NCBI GenBank assembly: GCA_943737045.1
Contig: CALSFV010000228.1
Location: forward strand, 434,001-498,000
Length of the DNA: 64,000 nt
Source of the DNA: Parapristionchus giblindavisi
Lineage: Eukaryota > Nematoda > Chromadorea > Rhabditida > Diplogasteridae
Direction: 5' to 3'
Both the position numbers and the translations under genes were made by a program. Each line of letters starts with the position of its first letter. The stretch's first letter is position 1. The notes under the pieces are model-generated. The model saw nothing but the letters and a program-made list of their open reading frames with translations, was not told the origin of the DNA and did not search any database. Below, piece by piece: positions 39,023-50,329 of this stretch.

Positions 39023-39185
39023 GATTGATCGCTTATTCTTCACTCACAATCGTCATAAGTACAAGTTCTCTAAAGCAAGCATGAATAACAAATTGCACTT
39101 AACGAGTAACAGTTGGAACTTACAATCCGAGATTGGTTTTCATACGACCAATCCGCTGACGGATGGCTTTATTAGTCTTCTCCAT
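28585..39185 (-). CDS. BAR-RhoGAP protein, ARHGAP17/ARHGAP44/SH3BP1 (RICH/nadrin) family
   Basis: 26 minus-strand exons run from ATG 39183-39185 to TGA 28585-28587, about 833 aa, near the size of human family members. Residues about 1-245 form a helical BAR domain that senses or bends membrane (MEKTNKAIRQRIGRMKTNLG start, VLENVLPEIKRDIG end). Residues about 258-440 are RhoGAP: MFGIDLEEHL, the arginine-finger segment GVFRVNG, YLRELPDPLL, then NLAIVFGPNL. The tail is Ser/Pro-rich with SH3-type motifs RPPPPSLRP and RPPLPNKPGK. Such proteins stimulate GTP hydrolysis by Cdc42/Rac at junctions and endocytic membranes. Main exons: 38703-38786, 37289-37378, 36765-36915, 35097-35225, 34823-34955, 34082-34210, 33034-33158, 32234-32344, 31428-31592 and 28585-28799. 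Exon 5 (ending near 37775) needs a non-consensus donor, and exon 6 (37688-37728) ends in a GC donor. With these the total is 2502 nt, in frame. Confidence 0.92.
28993..31209. mobile_element. 2.2 kb near-perfect palindromic (foldback) element in the last RhoGAP intron
   Basis: Arms 28993-30063 and 30133-31209 are reverse complements with only scattered differences, including a small indel near 29020/31180. The loop is about 70 bp. Both ends read TTAA followed by GAGACCGGCTCGG, with TTAA at 28989-28992 and 31210-31213, so the target duplication is TTAA or TA. No transposase is seen; matching frames in the two arms are mirror copies. It fills most of the intron 28800-31427. Confidence 0.88.
31920..31992 (+). 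tRNA. tRNA-Val (anticodon CAC)
   Basis: Cloverleaf: acceptor GGTCCTG pairs with CAGGACC. The D arm is GTGTAGTGGTTATCAC. The anticodon stem TCTGC/GCAGA closes the loop TTCACAC with anticodon CAC. The T arm GCCGG-TTCGAAC-CCGGC is perfect. The internal A and B boxes are intact, so RNA polymerase III transcription is likely, and a T run follows at 31996-32000. It lies antisense inside an intron of the RhoGAP gene (between exons 32062-32169 and 31802-31883). Confidence 0.95.
33192..33329. mobile_element. 138 bp palindromic MITE, copy 1
   Basis: Ends CACACAGAGAAATAA and complement, each next to TA (33190-33191 and 33330-33331). Almost the whole element folds back on itself around AACACTTTTTGAG. 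It makes up most of a 187 bp RhoGAP intron (33159-33345). A relative lies at 60612-60764. Confidence 0.85.
35629..36303. mobile_element. 675 bp element with inverted arms made of a 19-bp tandem repeat; 8-bp target duplication
   Basis: The flanks are identical 8-mers CAAAAATA at 35621-35628 and 36304-36311. The termini are GGCTCTGTTCTACTTTACGG and its complement. Each arm (about 35645-35830 and 36130-36285) is a tandem array of about nine 19-bp units like GGTCCCATGAAAGTTTACC, in opposite orientation. The centre is about 300 bp of unique AT-rich DNA. No protein. The 8-bp duplication fits hAT- or Merlin-type mobilisation; I cannot choose. It sits in a RhoGAP intron. Confidence 0.9.
38941..39017. 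repeat. (GA)n microsatellite
   Basis: Nearly pure GA dinucleotides in the first RhoGAP intron. Confidence 0.9.
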
Positions 39186-40120
39186 TGTATTGATTGATTT
39201 GTCTCCTTTGTCGACTTACTCGTATAACATAGTTTTATCCCCCCTGAATGATGAATTAGACTAGAGATTAAACAGCCATTAAACAGAGGAAATCAACGGA
39301 TTGGTGATGAGACCATCTTCATTGGGGGAAATGAAGGAGAAGAAAGAACAAGGGAAGTGAGAGACGGAGCAGGGGAAGAGGAAAAGAGGAGGGGAAAGAG
39401 GAGAAAGAGAGAGAGAACGGGAGAAAGAGAGGGAGAGAGTAAGTGAGGGAGAAACTACGAATGAAAGACTCTCATGTAAAATTGTTTACAAGCCTTGGGA
39501 TTAGTATGAGAGGAGGGAGGCATGAATTGGAATAGGGGGGAAGGTGAAAAAGAGATGGCTCTTGTTTAGACAGTCGAGAGAGAGAGAGAGAAAGATGAGT
39601 GAGAGAAGGAGAAGAGGAGGAGTCGAATCACGCAATCGATAACACGCCTTGAGAGAAGAGTGAGTGCATAGCCGAGATAGCGGATGGGAAGAGGAGGGGA
39701 GGAGAGGGGAGGGGAGGGGAGAGTGGGGAGAGGGGAGAGAGATGAGGGTGGGGGGAGGAGAGAGAGATGGAGGAAGAGGTGGAAGATGAGCAGTGCGATT
39801 AGAGAACATGGTGGTGGACAGATGGGAGAATGATGAGAGAGAGAGAGAATGGGTAACCAGACACATTTATGAGTGTTCTTTCACTTTCACTCTTATGATT
39901 AGGCTATAGTTCCAGTGGGCATCTGTCACGAATAGCCTACAGACGGGGTCAAAACCACCCAGTGTATTATACATATCTTTAAAATATATAACGACATGAA
40001 ATTAGTGAAATTAATCACTAAGCGACAGATTCGATCTTTCCTATATTGTCCGAAGAGGAATTCATTTTGCGCTATTGATCTTGATTCAGTGAGAAAAGAA
40101 GAGTCGACCGAGAGACTTAC
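39186..40120. other. Upstream region of the RhoGAP gene
   Basis: Very GA-rich at about 39340-39850. No gene is supported. It is the likely promoter and 5' untranslated region of the minus-strand RhoGAP gene. Confidence 0.4.
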
Positions 40121-40258
40121 CGCACCAAGACCGACACAAAGAGTATCTTTATGTACCGGAAATTTTTGTGGAACCCTCAAACCATAATAGTAGTTTCGGC
40201 CCTCATGTACGAAAGTAACTTCTGCCGGAATTCCCCGTTTGCTGTGAATTGCCACGAG
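40121..40258 (-). CDS. Orphan coding exon of an unknown gene
   Basis: A 138-nt minus-strand open stretch with AG acceptor (TTTAAG) and consensus donor GTAAGT, phase 0 at both ends. It encodes 46 residues including KRGIPAEVTFVHEGRNYYYG and PVHKDTLCVGLGA. The amino-acid composition is balanced, unlike the repeats around it. I do not recognise the family and found no partner exon. It could be a relic, a small gene or an upstream exon of a neighbour. Confidence 0.4.
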
Positions 40259-40500
40259 CTTAAAGACCAAAGATCAAGAAATACAAACTTTATCTACTCT
40301 TACGAAGACAGAACAACAATAATAGAGGCTCGGAGCACTCACACTCCAACACGAGCCTAGAACAAGCAACTAAAACATAGACATAAGGGGACACGTAGCA
40401 ACGAATTATCATATGCAAATATATGAAAGACAGACATTCCTGATAGAACTACAAGGGACATTAGCATAGAGTAATGTGCATAAGAGTCTATAGCACACGG

Positions 40501-40707
40501 TCCGCTGGACCGCTGGGCTCGAAATACTACAGTATGGACGCCGTTATCTCGCTCTCGCGTTGCTGGACGATCTCCACCGAGATGGAGGGATGATTTGACA
40601 AGAACTATCAGATCTACATGGTGGAGTATGAATAGTCATGACTTTGCTCGTTCCATCCCCACCTAGCGATGATCGCTTGACGTGATAAATTTATTATTAT
40701 TATTATT
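40501..40707 (+). mobile_element. 5'-truncated RTE-type LINE tail with 11-bp target duplication
   Basis: ATAGCACACGG occurs directly at both edges (40490-40500 and 40708-40718). The plus-strand insert reads like the C-terminal end of an RTE reverse transcriptase (AGRSPPRWRDDLTRTI) and ends in a (TTA)n tail. This is the hallmark of target-primed retrotransposition with 5' truncation. Confidence 0.82.
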
Positions 40708-40718
40708 ATAGCACACGG

Positions 40719-41347
40719 GATTAATCTATAATAAATAGTAGTGACTGGATGTGGATACGGTAGGTACAGAATACTACAATACACTAATCTAATAAAGTTA
40801 TTATATTTTAATCTAACTTAAAGTACACTCCTCGAACCTAAAGTGCAAAATAATGCATCATAGGCGTATCTGAAAGGGAGAGGTCCACATTGTATTAGCC
40901 ATGTAAAATTAGAGCATTTGACAGAAGGGATATTCGACCTATCCACTCTTACGACTAACCATTCAAAATCATCCCTCCCTATTATGCTTTCGCGAATATA
41001 CTGTTGAATATGCTGTGTTGAAATAGTTAAATACTACCAATATTCAAATATAAAATACAACCCCAATCCGGTGATAAGGAAGCCCTTCTCGTACAGTAAC
41101 TTTTCTCTAAGAATATTTTTAAAGAAGTCACAGTAAATACAGCTTCCATCGTGCACCGCCGTTCTTTCGGCACCAAATTCTTTATTCATCGGAACATAAT
41201 ATTCAAAATTGAAATACATTTGCTGATTTAGTGGAAAATTGAACTGTTTAAGTATGAATATGATAAGATTAATTCAATAGTTTCCTCTAAAAAAATTCAA
41301 CGTGGAACAGAAAAAAAGAGCGAAATTCAAAATGAGCTAAAATCACC
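40719..41347. other. Spacer downstream of transporter A
   Basis: No gene seen. The minus-strand frame 41034-41219 has no splice or family support. Confidence 0.4.
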
Positions 41348-41844
41348 TTATTGAGTTATCGTAATGGTTGGATTCTGAATACACACTTTATTCTTATTAG
41401 CGTTCGGCATTGTCCATGAGGCGGGCTTAGCACTGGCGTAGATAACAAAGATTGTGTTTGTTATCACAAGAAGGACAGCATACAGAATGAACACCTAGAG
41501 TAAGATAATTATGAGCAATCGTTCTAAAACGTGATACCTTTCTCCACTCCTCGAACGAGTCATTAGGAGTTAGAAGAGGAACCACAAATGATCCAACAAA
41601 CATGGTACTGCATGAAACCATCTGAAGCCAATATATTACAAGGAAGGAAACCCTTGAAAACAGTCCACATGAATGTTTAACCTTTATTAATCCATCTTTT
41701 AGTACTAGATTTTTATGTGCCATTTCCTACCTGTACGACAGACATGACGAAAGCAGAATATTGTCGAGAGACAACTACGATACATTTGGGATAACCGCCA
41801 GCATGAAAGCCGAGAAGTGCGACAGGAGTCACTTAAACAAAAAA

Positions 41845-41879
<35 letters not shown>

Positions 41880-44184
41880 ACGATAGCAAATATGGATTGG
41901 ATGGAATGGAGAGGACTAACTAGCGAGAACCGTGTCGATCATACTGCCACTGGGATACACTACGGTAACGATCGAGAAGAAGACTGCACAGCCAACCAGA
42001 GCAATTGAGTTGAAGAAACGGAATTTCATGACCTACGAAATTAAGTTAATTTAAATTTCAACGAACATTCACCTCATCAATGCACGTAACCTTATCGGAA
42101 AAGAAACCAGATACCACCTTTATTATGAGCTGAAATGTATATTTTGGTTGAACCAATTAAATGGTGCAACTACAGACCTGAGTAACAAGTGGGACAACAG
42201 TGATGAGTCCGGTTGTGGATGGTGAATGGTGAAGAACTTTGTTGAGATATCTTAAATTATGTCATTGAGTCAGTTGAGATTTATTTATATCTGTGCAATT
42301 AATTTTTCCTACGATTGAAAAAAATCATGAAATATTGACCAAATTTGTGCTGTGGTCTAACTCACATCGGTGACCATGTGATCGTGAATTGTGAGACGAA
42401 GAAGGTTCCTATAACTGCTATCCACGAAGCCCATATTACTGGAGACGATAATATGGCACGGAATGGAGGCTACAAGTGAATATTTTCCATAAGAATTCAT
42501 GAATTTACAGAGATATCAAAACCATTTCTGACGAAGTCGATCCTTTCGCTTTTCCCTCTTGAATTTTCCGTAATTCAGCGCTGCTAACGAAAGGATGAGA
42601 TGCAGGATCGTCCCTAAATATTATACTTCAATACTAACTGAAATTCATTACAAATCATTATTTACCGATAAACAAATGCGAAAATGAGAGTGCTCGTTGC
42701 GAGAATTCCTCCATTGAGAAAGAAAGAAGATGGCCAACCGACTGTAAAAAATATTTTTTAAAAAAAATGTGAATCTACATACAATTCATTTGAACGAACA
42801 CCTATTAGTATTCGAATACTTGCTAAGATATTTTTACCACATTAATGGTCATGAATATTATTACACGACGCCACAATTTATTCCGCAAAATATTCGAATG
42901 GTTTTGTTATATGTTGTATGATCTTTTGGATCGCGTATTCGGCTTATCGAAAGTTTCCCTTACTGTGGGTTATTTGCATATGAGAGACTATCTGACTAGA
43001 TCGAATGTACTAGCACAGCACAGTTAAAAATGACTAGCCCCGATATTTTAATGCAAACTAAGCCGAACACGCAATTGAAAATTTGAATACACTAACGCTT
43101 GTTCTATTTTCGACCTACCGTGACTGGCCATATATGATCCAACTGGCATTGTGAAGAGCGCCGCCAGTTCAACATGTCCTGTAAAATTAAAATAATGATG
43201 GAGCTAACTTGCTTAACAATAGCTGATATTTAGGTTATCCGTTTGATCGATACCTGTAAGAGCAGCCACAAATATGCCTCGCTCGACGAGAGGAGCCCTG
43301 TATTGAATTCAATATTATCTACTTTGTAAATTCCTACTAGACTCACCAATCATTGCAAACGATGCCAGCAACAGTGAACAACATTGAAAAAGTGAATCCC
43401 TAAATGCAATTTGTCTTTCGATATTTTTTAAAATTTAATAAACGGACATTTATACATCTGATGATGAAGAAAATAATGAATGAAGTTGAGATTGCGAATG
43501 GAGTCACAGCAACTGCTGACGCTGCGACAATACCTCAAATATTCCACATTTCATCGTGAATCAAATTTTCCCTCCAAGATGAAATATCCAAAATAGTAAA
43601 ATTGATTGATCCAGAACTACATATTACAAAGGAAAAGTTGGCATTATATGCAGTAGTGAATTAGTACCAGTAGCAATTATTGATCTATGAACTCCAAAGC
43701 GTCGAATGATAACGACCATTGGTTGTACTCCTGCTACGGCGCCTCCGAATGCACCTTAATGTATTTGGTCGTATACATCATATACAAAATATGCATACCG
43801 GCAAAAGAAAGACTCTTAGTGAGTGGAGTAAAGACAAATCGACGACTGGAAAGAGAAAGTTCCGATGAAGACCAATCAGGAATCTGAAGAAAAAAAGTGA
43901 TTTACATATGCACCAGTGAATAAAAAAAACAACCACTGAAGTATCATTTAGATATTCATCGTATAATGGCGAAGTCTTGATTTCTTGCATAGGGATAAAA
44001 CAAGAATTGAATGTAATGACACTGTAAAATATTCAATTATTACAATCAGGCCGTATTTGAAAAATTTGATGAACCTAGATAAAAGCAAAGAAAGCTGAAC
44101 TAAAGTCGACACAAGAACGATGAAACGATAGAAAACGCATGAGAATCTACTTTCCTTCATTGCATCTTCTTCACTTTCTGTCAT
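41348..44184 (-). CDS. SLC17-family major facilitator transporter, copy A
   Basis: 17 minus-strand exons, ATG 44182-44184 to TAA 41348-41350, 485 aa. Exons: 44075-44184, 43934-44021, 43799-43883, 43668-43754, 43448-43533, 43347-43399, 43254-43297, 43119-43178, 42666-42741, 42523-42613, 42366-42469, 42178-42250, 42073-42129, 41921-42032, 41731-41831, 41538-41621, 41348-41494. The SLC17 pattern (sialin, Na/phosphate, vesicular glutamate) is clear: W(A)PLVERGIF in mid-N half, GWPSSFFLNGG, RDDPASHPFVS in the central cytoplasmic loop, FRAILSSPVIWAS and GFHAGGYPKC. About 12 membrane helices are expected. Substrate cannot be read; organic anions or phosphate are typical. Its N-terminus is longer than B and D (MTESEEDAMKES). 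Identical exon phases to B and D show tandem duplication. Confidence 0.9.
41846..41878. repeat. (ATT)n microsatellite
   Basis: Pure ATT trinucleotides in an intron of transporter A. Confidence 0.9.
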
Positions 44185-44339
44185 TTTGAAATCTGAAAAG
44201 AGCAAAAAAATAGAAATCGAAAAAGTGTAAAATATATTTTATTATTGATTCATTTACCATATCATCTCCGTTATCAAAGCAAAATTGCTTTCCTCCCAAG
44301 ATCTTATTGATAAATAAGGAATCACAATTACCCATCTTT

Positions 44340-44645
44340 AGTGCCCTCATTCTATTAGACTCTTCTAATAGTTCTAATTCTTATTCTAATAGACTCTTGA
44401 TTCAATCCGATACATATTGAATCATTGCGGACCTCTCCACCGCTAGGCCTTGCCAACCTAACCTATCATTTATCGCCGTTTGATCTTTGATACACGACAG
44501 TCCTTGTATGAGCTGCACTTCCCCGCATCCCCTTTACCCAACTCTCGTTTTTTCTCTCTACCCCACAAGCTCTTATTTATCTGTTATTTCAAATGTTGTC
44601 CCATCTTAATTATGTATGATAAATTAAATTAAATTAAACTAAATT
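44340..44645 (+). mobile_element. 3' tail of a non-LTR retrotransposon, 5'-truncated
   Basis: Shares order and sequence with 55020-55260: the phrase GATTCAATCCGATA, CTTGCCAACCTA, TTTCAAATGTTGTC and the terminal ATGTATGATAAAT followed by an AAATT/AAATAA-type tail. It lies upstream of transporter A. Confidence 0.7.
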
Positions 44646-45083
44646 AAAAGAAACTAACCAGTCTTGAAAAACGACAAGAGAAAAAAAGCAAAAAAGTTGA
44701 GACTCTCGAGCGATGGATAATGATAGAAGTGGAATGGAATGGAAGAAGAGTACTACCGATTATGGAAATGTTCCAAGTAACGGAAAGATCATCTTCTCTT
44801 TTCTCTTCTCAACACGAGTGAATGATAATTTTCTAGTTAGTTCCTTTCTGCACTCTTCTTTTTCAGTTTCTACCACATAGAATGACAATAAAAATGATGA
44901 CTTGGTTAAAGATGAAATTGATTCAGTTATGAATGAGAAATGTTCACATTGAAATCAACATAAGATCAAACAATACAACAAAAATATTTTTATCATATTT
45001 ATTACGTTATTTCGACCAGAACGAAATACGGTAGAGTAAATTTAAAGACTTAAGATCGAAGAAATGAATCCGAAGAACTGCTT
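44646..45083. other. Region downstream of transporter B, part of a segmental duplication
   Basis: 44660-44930 matches 52460-52720 (AATGATAATTTTCTAGTTA and surrounding sequence), the region downstream of pseudogene C, so the duplicated unit includes the 3' flank. Confidence 0.6.
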
Positions 45084-48000
45084 TCAATTATCTGAAATGA
45101 AGATTAAACTAATTCTTTCAAGCTTAAAATGTTTGCATACAACATCCTTTTTCGAAGAGGTCCAATCGGCTGGCTTATTTGTAGCGAAGATAACGAAAAC
45201 TGTGTTAGAGACAACGAGAAGACAAGAATACATGATGAACACCTATCATAATAAACGTGACCACTAATTCAGAAGCTATATTGGATCTGTTTCAACCAAT
45301 TTCAACCACTTCATGAACTGCACATTAGCATAAACAGTTGAATCTGGTGTGGTAATCTAATTAACCTTTCTCCATTCCTCGAAAATCTCGTGAGGTGCTA
45401 ATATTGGTACAAGGAATGAACCACAAAGCATTGTACTACACGCAATTATCTAAAAAAAAGAAAGACGTCTTGTGAAATCAGCGATATAAACCTGAAATAT
45501 AGACATGACAAAGCCTATATGTTTCTGCGAGACCATTATTAAACATTTCGGGAAACCTCCAGAATGAAATCCGAGAAGTGCGATAGGAGTCACTGAACGT
45601 ATGGTGTATTTGGTAAAAGCGGTTTGAGTTGCGCTCACTGATTAGAATAGTATCCCATATATTCCCTGTCGGATTAATTATAGTCACAATAGCAAATAAT
45701 ATAGCACACCCTCCGAGAGCGATTGAATTGAATACACGCATTTTCAACACCTGAAATACGATGGTCAAAATATTTTACTATTCGTAGATTACCTCGTCGA
45801 TGAAAGTCATTTTATCAGAGAAAAATCCCGAAACAATTTTGAAAGCAAACTGAAATGAGTGAAAATCAATTATAGAACGTCTAAGAAGATGACTCAACCT
45901 GAGAAGCAAGCGGAATTGCGCATATGAGCCCTGTCTTCGTAGGTGAGTAGGCGAGCACTTTGTTGAGGTATCTTAACATGTGTTTAGCTTTAACTTAAAT
46001 TCTTTTCCATCGACAAAACCACTGACGTTTACTTACATTGGTGCAAATGTAATGCTGAATTGACCGACAAAGAAGGTGCCTATTATTGAGATCCATGAGG
46101 CCCATATAACTGGAGTCGATAGAATAGCACGATAAGGTGTCTGAGAGGTTGTTTCTGAATGATTATATACAGATATGATTTACCGGCTCTGGTTTAGCCG
46201 TTCCGCTCGGCTTGCCATTAGTGATTAGTTCAAGCTCTTCCTTTGAAACGAACGGATGAGTTGATGGATCATCTCTGAACAAAATTATCCTTATTGAAAT
46301 GTAATCAACATAATTAGCTAGGGCAGCGTGTGGTTCTTTCTGTCTTTTACTACTGGGCCGGAGCCGTAAACTATATCCCGGCCGGCGAGGTTTTTGTTAA
46401 TGCATTTTTTTTTATTTCAGATTGAATTTTCTCATTTTTGAAATTTACCCGTTGCGATTTCTATGGCATTCGAACTTGAAGCACTAGGCTTCATCCTGAT
46501 ATCATGATTAATGTTGTCTTGCTTACTGGTTTTGTGCTGCATGCATCAGAACTTCGTCGACTTCGTTTCTTTCCGATCAATATTTCCGCCATTTTCGAAA
46601 TGTACCCATTACGGTTTCTACATTACTCGATGCGCCAGACTCTAGGCTTCCTTATGCTGATACGTTTGAAGCTGTGTTGAATGCCGCGCGCGTGCAGTAC
46701 GCTGCAAAACTTAGCCTACTTCCTTTTTTCACAAAAATGTTTTCGATCGATGTTTCTGCGATATTTCGAATGTCCCCATTATGATTTATATATTATTCGA
46801 AGCAACAGACACTAGGCTTCATCCTAGTACTATGATTTCCGCTGTATTGACTGCCGCACGCCTACAGTACGACGGTAAACTAAGTCGACTTCGCTCTCTT
46901 CACTTAAAGCGTTTATTTTCGCTCAAAATTTCTGCAATTTTCGAAATGTACCCACTACGGTTTCTACATTACTCGATGCGCCAGACACTAGGCTTCCTCT
47001 TGATGATATGTTTCATGTTCTATTGAATGCCGCGCGCGTGCGGTACGCTGCATAAACTAGTTGAGGGTGATTTCTCTATAAATAAAGTATTTATTTAATG
47101 AAGAAAGTGTCATGCAGTTCGATGATCATCTGCACAATATTTTAGCATTATAAAAAAACATTAAAATGCAAAGAAATATTAAATTATTTGATTTTTGATA
47201 TTATAAATATATGTGTTTGACCCAGCGTATGACACAACTACAAGGGTGCATACGGTAATTTTCTTAACATTATCGAATATTAATTAAGCACAGTTTTCTA
47301 TTCCTATTGTTTATTTTCGTGCTAATTCTTGTATCGCATTAGAATCGGTATCATCGATTACGTTGAAAAATGATAAAAATATAATTTTTCTGTTCTTTTG
47401 AAATTTCCACAATGCGGTCCCTAAACATAATGATCAATTTTGCGGTATTTCTTTGCTCGGGGGGGGGGGGACACCGTTCAATCCCGTAGTGTACGCCGTG
47501 GGGTACACCACGGGGTAGAACCTTTAGAGGGGGTAACCTGCGAGCTGTGACCTCTAGACAGGGTATGCCCCGCGAGAATATATGTCCAACCCGCTAGGCA
47601 CACCGTCCCTTCCACGCCGTGGTGCTCCTCGCTGTGTACCCCGCCAGATTTGGCCTCTTAACGCTGTGCCCCGAGAGCAAAAAATTCCGGAGTTGTTTAT
47701 CTTGACTCTTTATTTGTTTAATAAGAAAGGTTACCTATAGAAAAGGGCGAACAATAGAATGGCGATAGCTAGAACAGCTCCATATGTGTAGAATACAGAA
47801 GGCCAACCAACTTCAAAAGGCCAAATCATTTTGTTGGTAATAAGTAGAGTGAGTACCATGACTGCCGATAGCTGGAGCAATAGGCATTGTGAGCAAAGCG
47901 GCGATCTCCACATGACCTGAAATTGTGTACGTTGTTAGTTATTGTAATCACGTTCTTACTAACCAGTCAGTACGGCAACAAATATTCCTCGCTCTTCCAA

Positions 48001-49244
48001 CGGAGCCCTTTAAAATTAATTTCATTTAATTTGTCATACATCAAAAGATGTGATTTCCGAAAGATCATTTAAATGAATGAAGTGTTTTTGTAAGGGACGG
48101 AAGGGAGGTGCAGGCTGATTCATAAATATACTATAAGGCAAGACATAACGTGGGAACAAATAAAGTGAGCGTACCATTTATTGCAAATGATACCAACCAC
48201 TGTGAAGAGCATGGAGTTAGTCAATCCCTGAATGAATTTACTTAAACAGCAACTTTAGAATCCCATACATTTAAGATTCGAAGCGCTAGAAAGAGTATAA
48301 ATGACGATGATAGAACTAATGGTGTGAATGATACAGCTAACACTGCTATAGAGCCTGCAAGAGTAGGTCATTGTGGAAGTTATAGCTGTAATATTTTATC
48401 ATTTCATAAAGGTGGAGTGTTCATGCGAATCTCTTGCATCTCGCTTATTGAAGTGTCAAGTGATATGAAAGAAGTGATTACTCATCAATCCTTTAGCGCA
48501 GTGGCATTTCTTCTGACTAGATAGAGTATGTTCTCGGGTTCGAATCATATTGCCGAACTTTCCTATTTTCAAAAAGCGCGCCGTTGCCTGTGATTGCAAG
48601 CATGATTCATTAATGATTCTAAAGATGAATAAGCTGAATTTTCACATAATAAATAGTATACGGTATGTAGAATAAGTACACTTTTAATGAGAGATTTCTT
48701 TTGGGATAAATATATTGAAAGATTGAACCGTGGTATTAAAAATGAAAAAAGTATGAATGTGATTACTGACATACCAGTGACTATCATGTATCGATGAACA
48801 CCAAATTTACGAAGTGGAAAAAGAAGTGGTTGCACACCTATTATAGCTCCAGCAAACGAAGCTGAGAATATGCAAACTCTTTGACAGTGATTGAGAATGT
48901 GATATAGAAGCAGAATGCAAACCAGAAAATGCCAATCCTTTCATGGTGGAATTAAAAATATATCTTCTTTCTGCCAAACTAAGATTACGCGAAGCCCATT
49001 CCTGAAATTTATGATAACCATTGTTCATATGTAAATAATAGACTGACCTCATCGCTTCGAGTTGGATTTATTTTGTATAATGGAGATGTTTCCTTGTTCT
49101 GTAAACAGATGAAGCAGGCGTTAAAGGCTACCACACTATAATGGAATATGTGCATGATCTAAGGATGAAGCATATGTACCTGCTGAGTATCAAAGATAAC
49201 AATGATCCTGATAGGGCGAGAATCACATATCGGAATGACTTCAT
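45084..49244 (-). CDS. SLC17-family major facilitator transporter, copy B
   Basis: 17 minus-strand exons, ATG 49242-49244 to TGA 45084-45086, 472 aa. Exons: 49180-49244, 49048-49135, 48923-49001, 48775-48861, 48269-48354, 48175-48227, 47964-48007, 47857-47916, 47735-47810, 46184-46274, 46037-46140, 45899-45971, 45793-45849, 45639-45750, 45492-45592, 45366-45449, 45084-45242. Motifs: WAPLEERGIF, GWPSVFYTYG, RDDPSTHPFVS, YRAILSTPVIWAS and GFHSGGFPKC. The start MKSFRYVILALSG gives an N-terminal membrane helix. It is nearly identical to pseudogene C over exons 10-17, so their duplication is recent. The C-terminal exon reads about 16 residues past the stop position of C. Substrate unknown. The intron at 46275-47734 carries a hAT-like insertion. 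Confidence 0.9.
46315..47423. mobile_element. hAT-like element in transporter B, with internal tandem repeats
   Basis: The 8-mer AACATAAT flanks both sides (46307-46314 and 47424-47431). The corresponding intron of pseudogene C (about 54100-54120) lacks the insert and has one related copy of the flank. The right end is the complement of TAGGGACCGC. The left end begins TAGC then TAGGGCAGCG. Short TAGGG ends and 8-bp duplications suggest hAT. No transposase is visible. Confidence 0.78.
46425..47060. repeat. Tandem array of about 160-175 bp units
   Basis: Four diverged units are anchored by GAAATGTACCCATTACGG-like phrases at about 46440, 46598, 46767 and 46943. Each is followed by CAGAC.CTAGGCTTC and GTACGCTGCA-like words. 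It lies inside the hAT-like element. Confidence 0.75.
47438..47692. mobile_element. GC-rich MITE, transporter B copy
   Basis: GC-rich island in AT-rich intron with inverted ends related to CTCCGGTATTTTT, and a run of 12 G at about 47459. The orthologous position of pseudogene C holds the same element (54124-54320), so insertion predates the B/C duplication. Confidence 0.7.
48494..48553 (+). repeat. Decayed tRNA-like sequence
   Basis: The A-box-like TTAGCGCAGTGGCA and the B box GGGTTCGAATC are spaced as in a tRNA, but the acceptor stem does not pair. Likely a tRNA relic or SINE head in an intron of transporter B. Confidence 0.45.
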
Positions 49245-50329
49245 GATCGACCCTGAATAGTATATTGTCATCCTGTTTCTGTTCATCTCACGCCCCAATG
49301 TTATGTCTATCGCAGCTTTAATTAAGAAGATTCGTTAAAAGGATGAGGCAAACACGACCTTATTGACCTTCCGAAAAAAAATAGATATTTCAGTTTCAAA
49401 CTTGTAGTTCCCTTATTCCTTCTACCCTTTAGACTTGATCTTTGATCGCTCCTTCACTGTTCACTCAGAGAGCCAATAGGATATAGATTTGATACCTTGA
49501 AATGGGAAGCGACCTACATTTTTAAATAGCTGTGTTTTTAAAATTGTTAGTTTACTATGCAGCACCTTTTTCAATTATGCACGATTAGAATAACAAAAAC
49601 AAGAGAATGAAGCGTTAAATACAAAACGAGCGAAAGGACGTAATTAAGAATTCAAAAGATCAAAAAAAATTTAACGACTGCGAGAGGAATTAATTCTCTG
49701 AATACCGAAACAGCGGCAATTTTCAATCAATATAAATATATATTAAATGGAAATAACGGCAATCGATCAGCATGTGATCTTGAAAATGTATGAGGAACAC
49801 TTTTTTAAGAACGTTTTTGAGAATTGACGCCCCTCCCTCCCAGTGTGTCATCTTTTTAATCATCAAGTATCATTATTCTTTTGACCATTAGAACACGGCA
49901 CAAGATAACATAAGGCGTATGATATATGTTTCAACAAATGACTAAAAGGGGCAACAATACTGATTGAAATCAAGACGGAAATCAATCGATGAATCATTCA
50001 CTTCTAGCACGATCCACTTTTCTGTATTACTATTTTCTTGTTGTGTATCTGCCATTCTTATATCTTTGCTTGAGCTTCACTAACACTGTATTCAGCGATG
50101 GACAATAGAGTCAAGTGACCAAACAATTCCATTCCCTTTATGTTCATCATAGCTGCCTGAACAATTGTAGAATATTTATCATGCAAATGGAAATGAGATC
50201 ATAGACAAACCCGAACAGAATGAGAAACTTACATAAGCGTGAACAGTGCATTCATAGAGCATGGTATAAGCTAGTTGATAACTTAGAGATGTCTTAAATC
50301 ACGCTATTTTAGAAAATCGACATATGTGA
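49245..50329. other. Upstream of transporter B; partly duplicated sequence
   Basis: No gene. The stretch 49960-50300 matches 59218-59830 in pieces (for example CTTCTAGCACGATCCACTTT and TTCTTGTTGTGTATCTG), the 3' flank of transporter D. Confidence 0.55.

Noticed and set aside
45084..49244. Transporters annotated as vesicular glutamate transporters
   Set aside because: SLC17 membership is clear but no sequence feature I can see separates glutamate from phosphate or sialic-acid type substrates.
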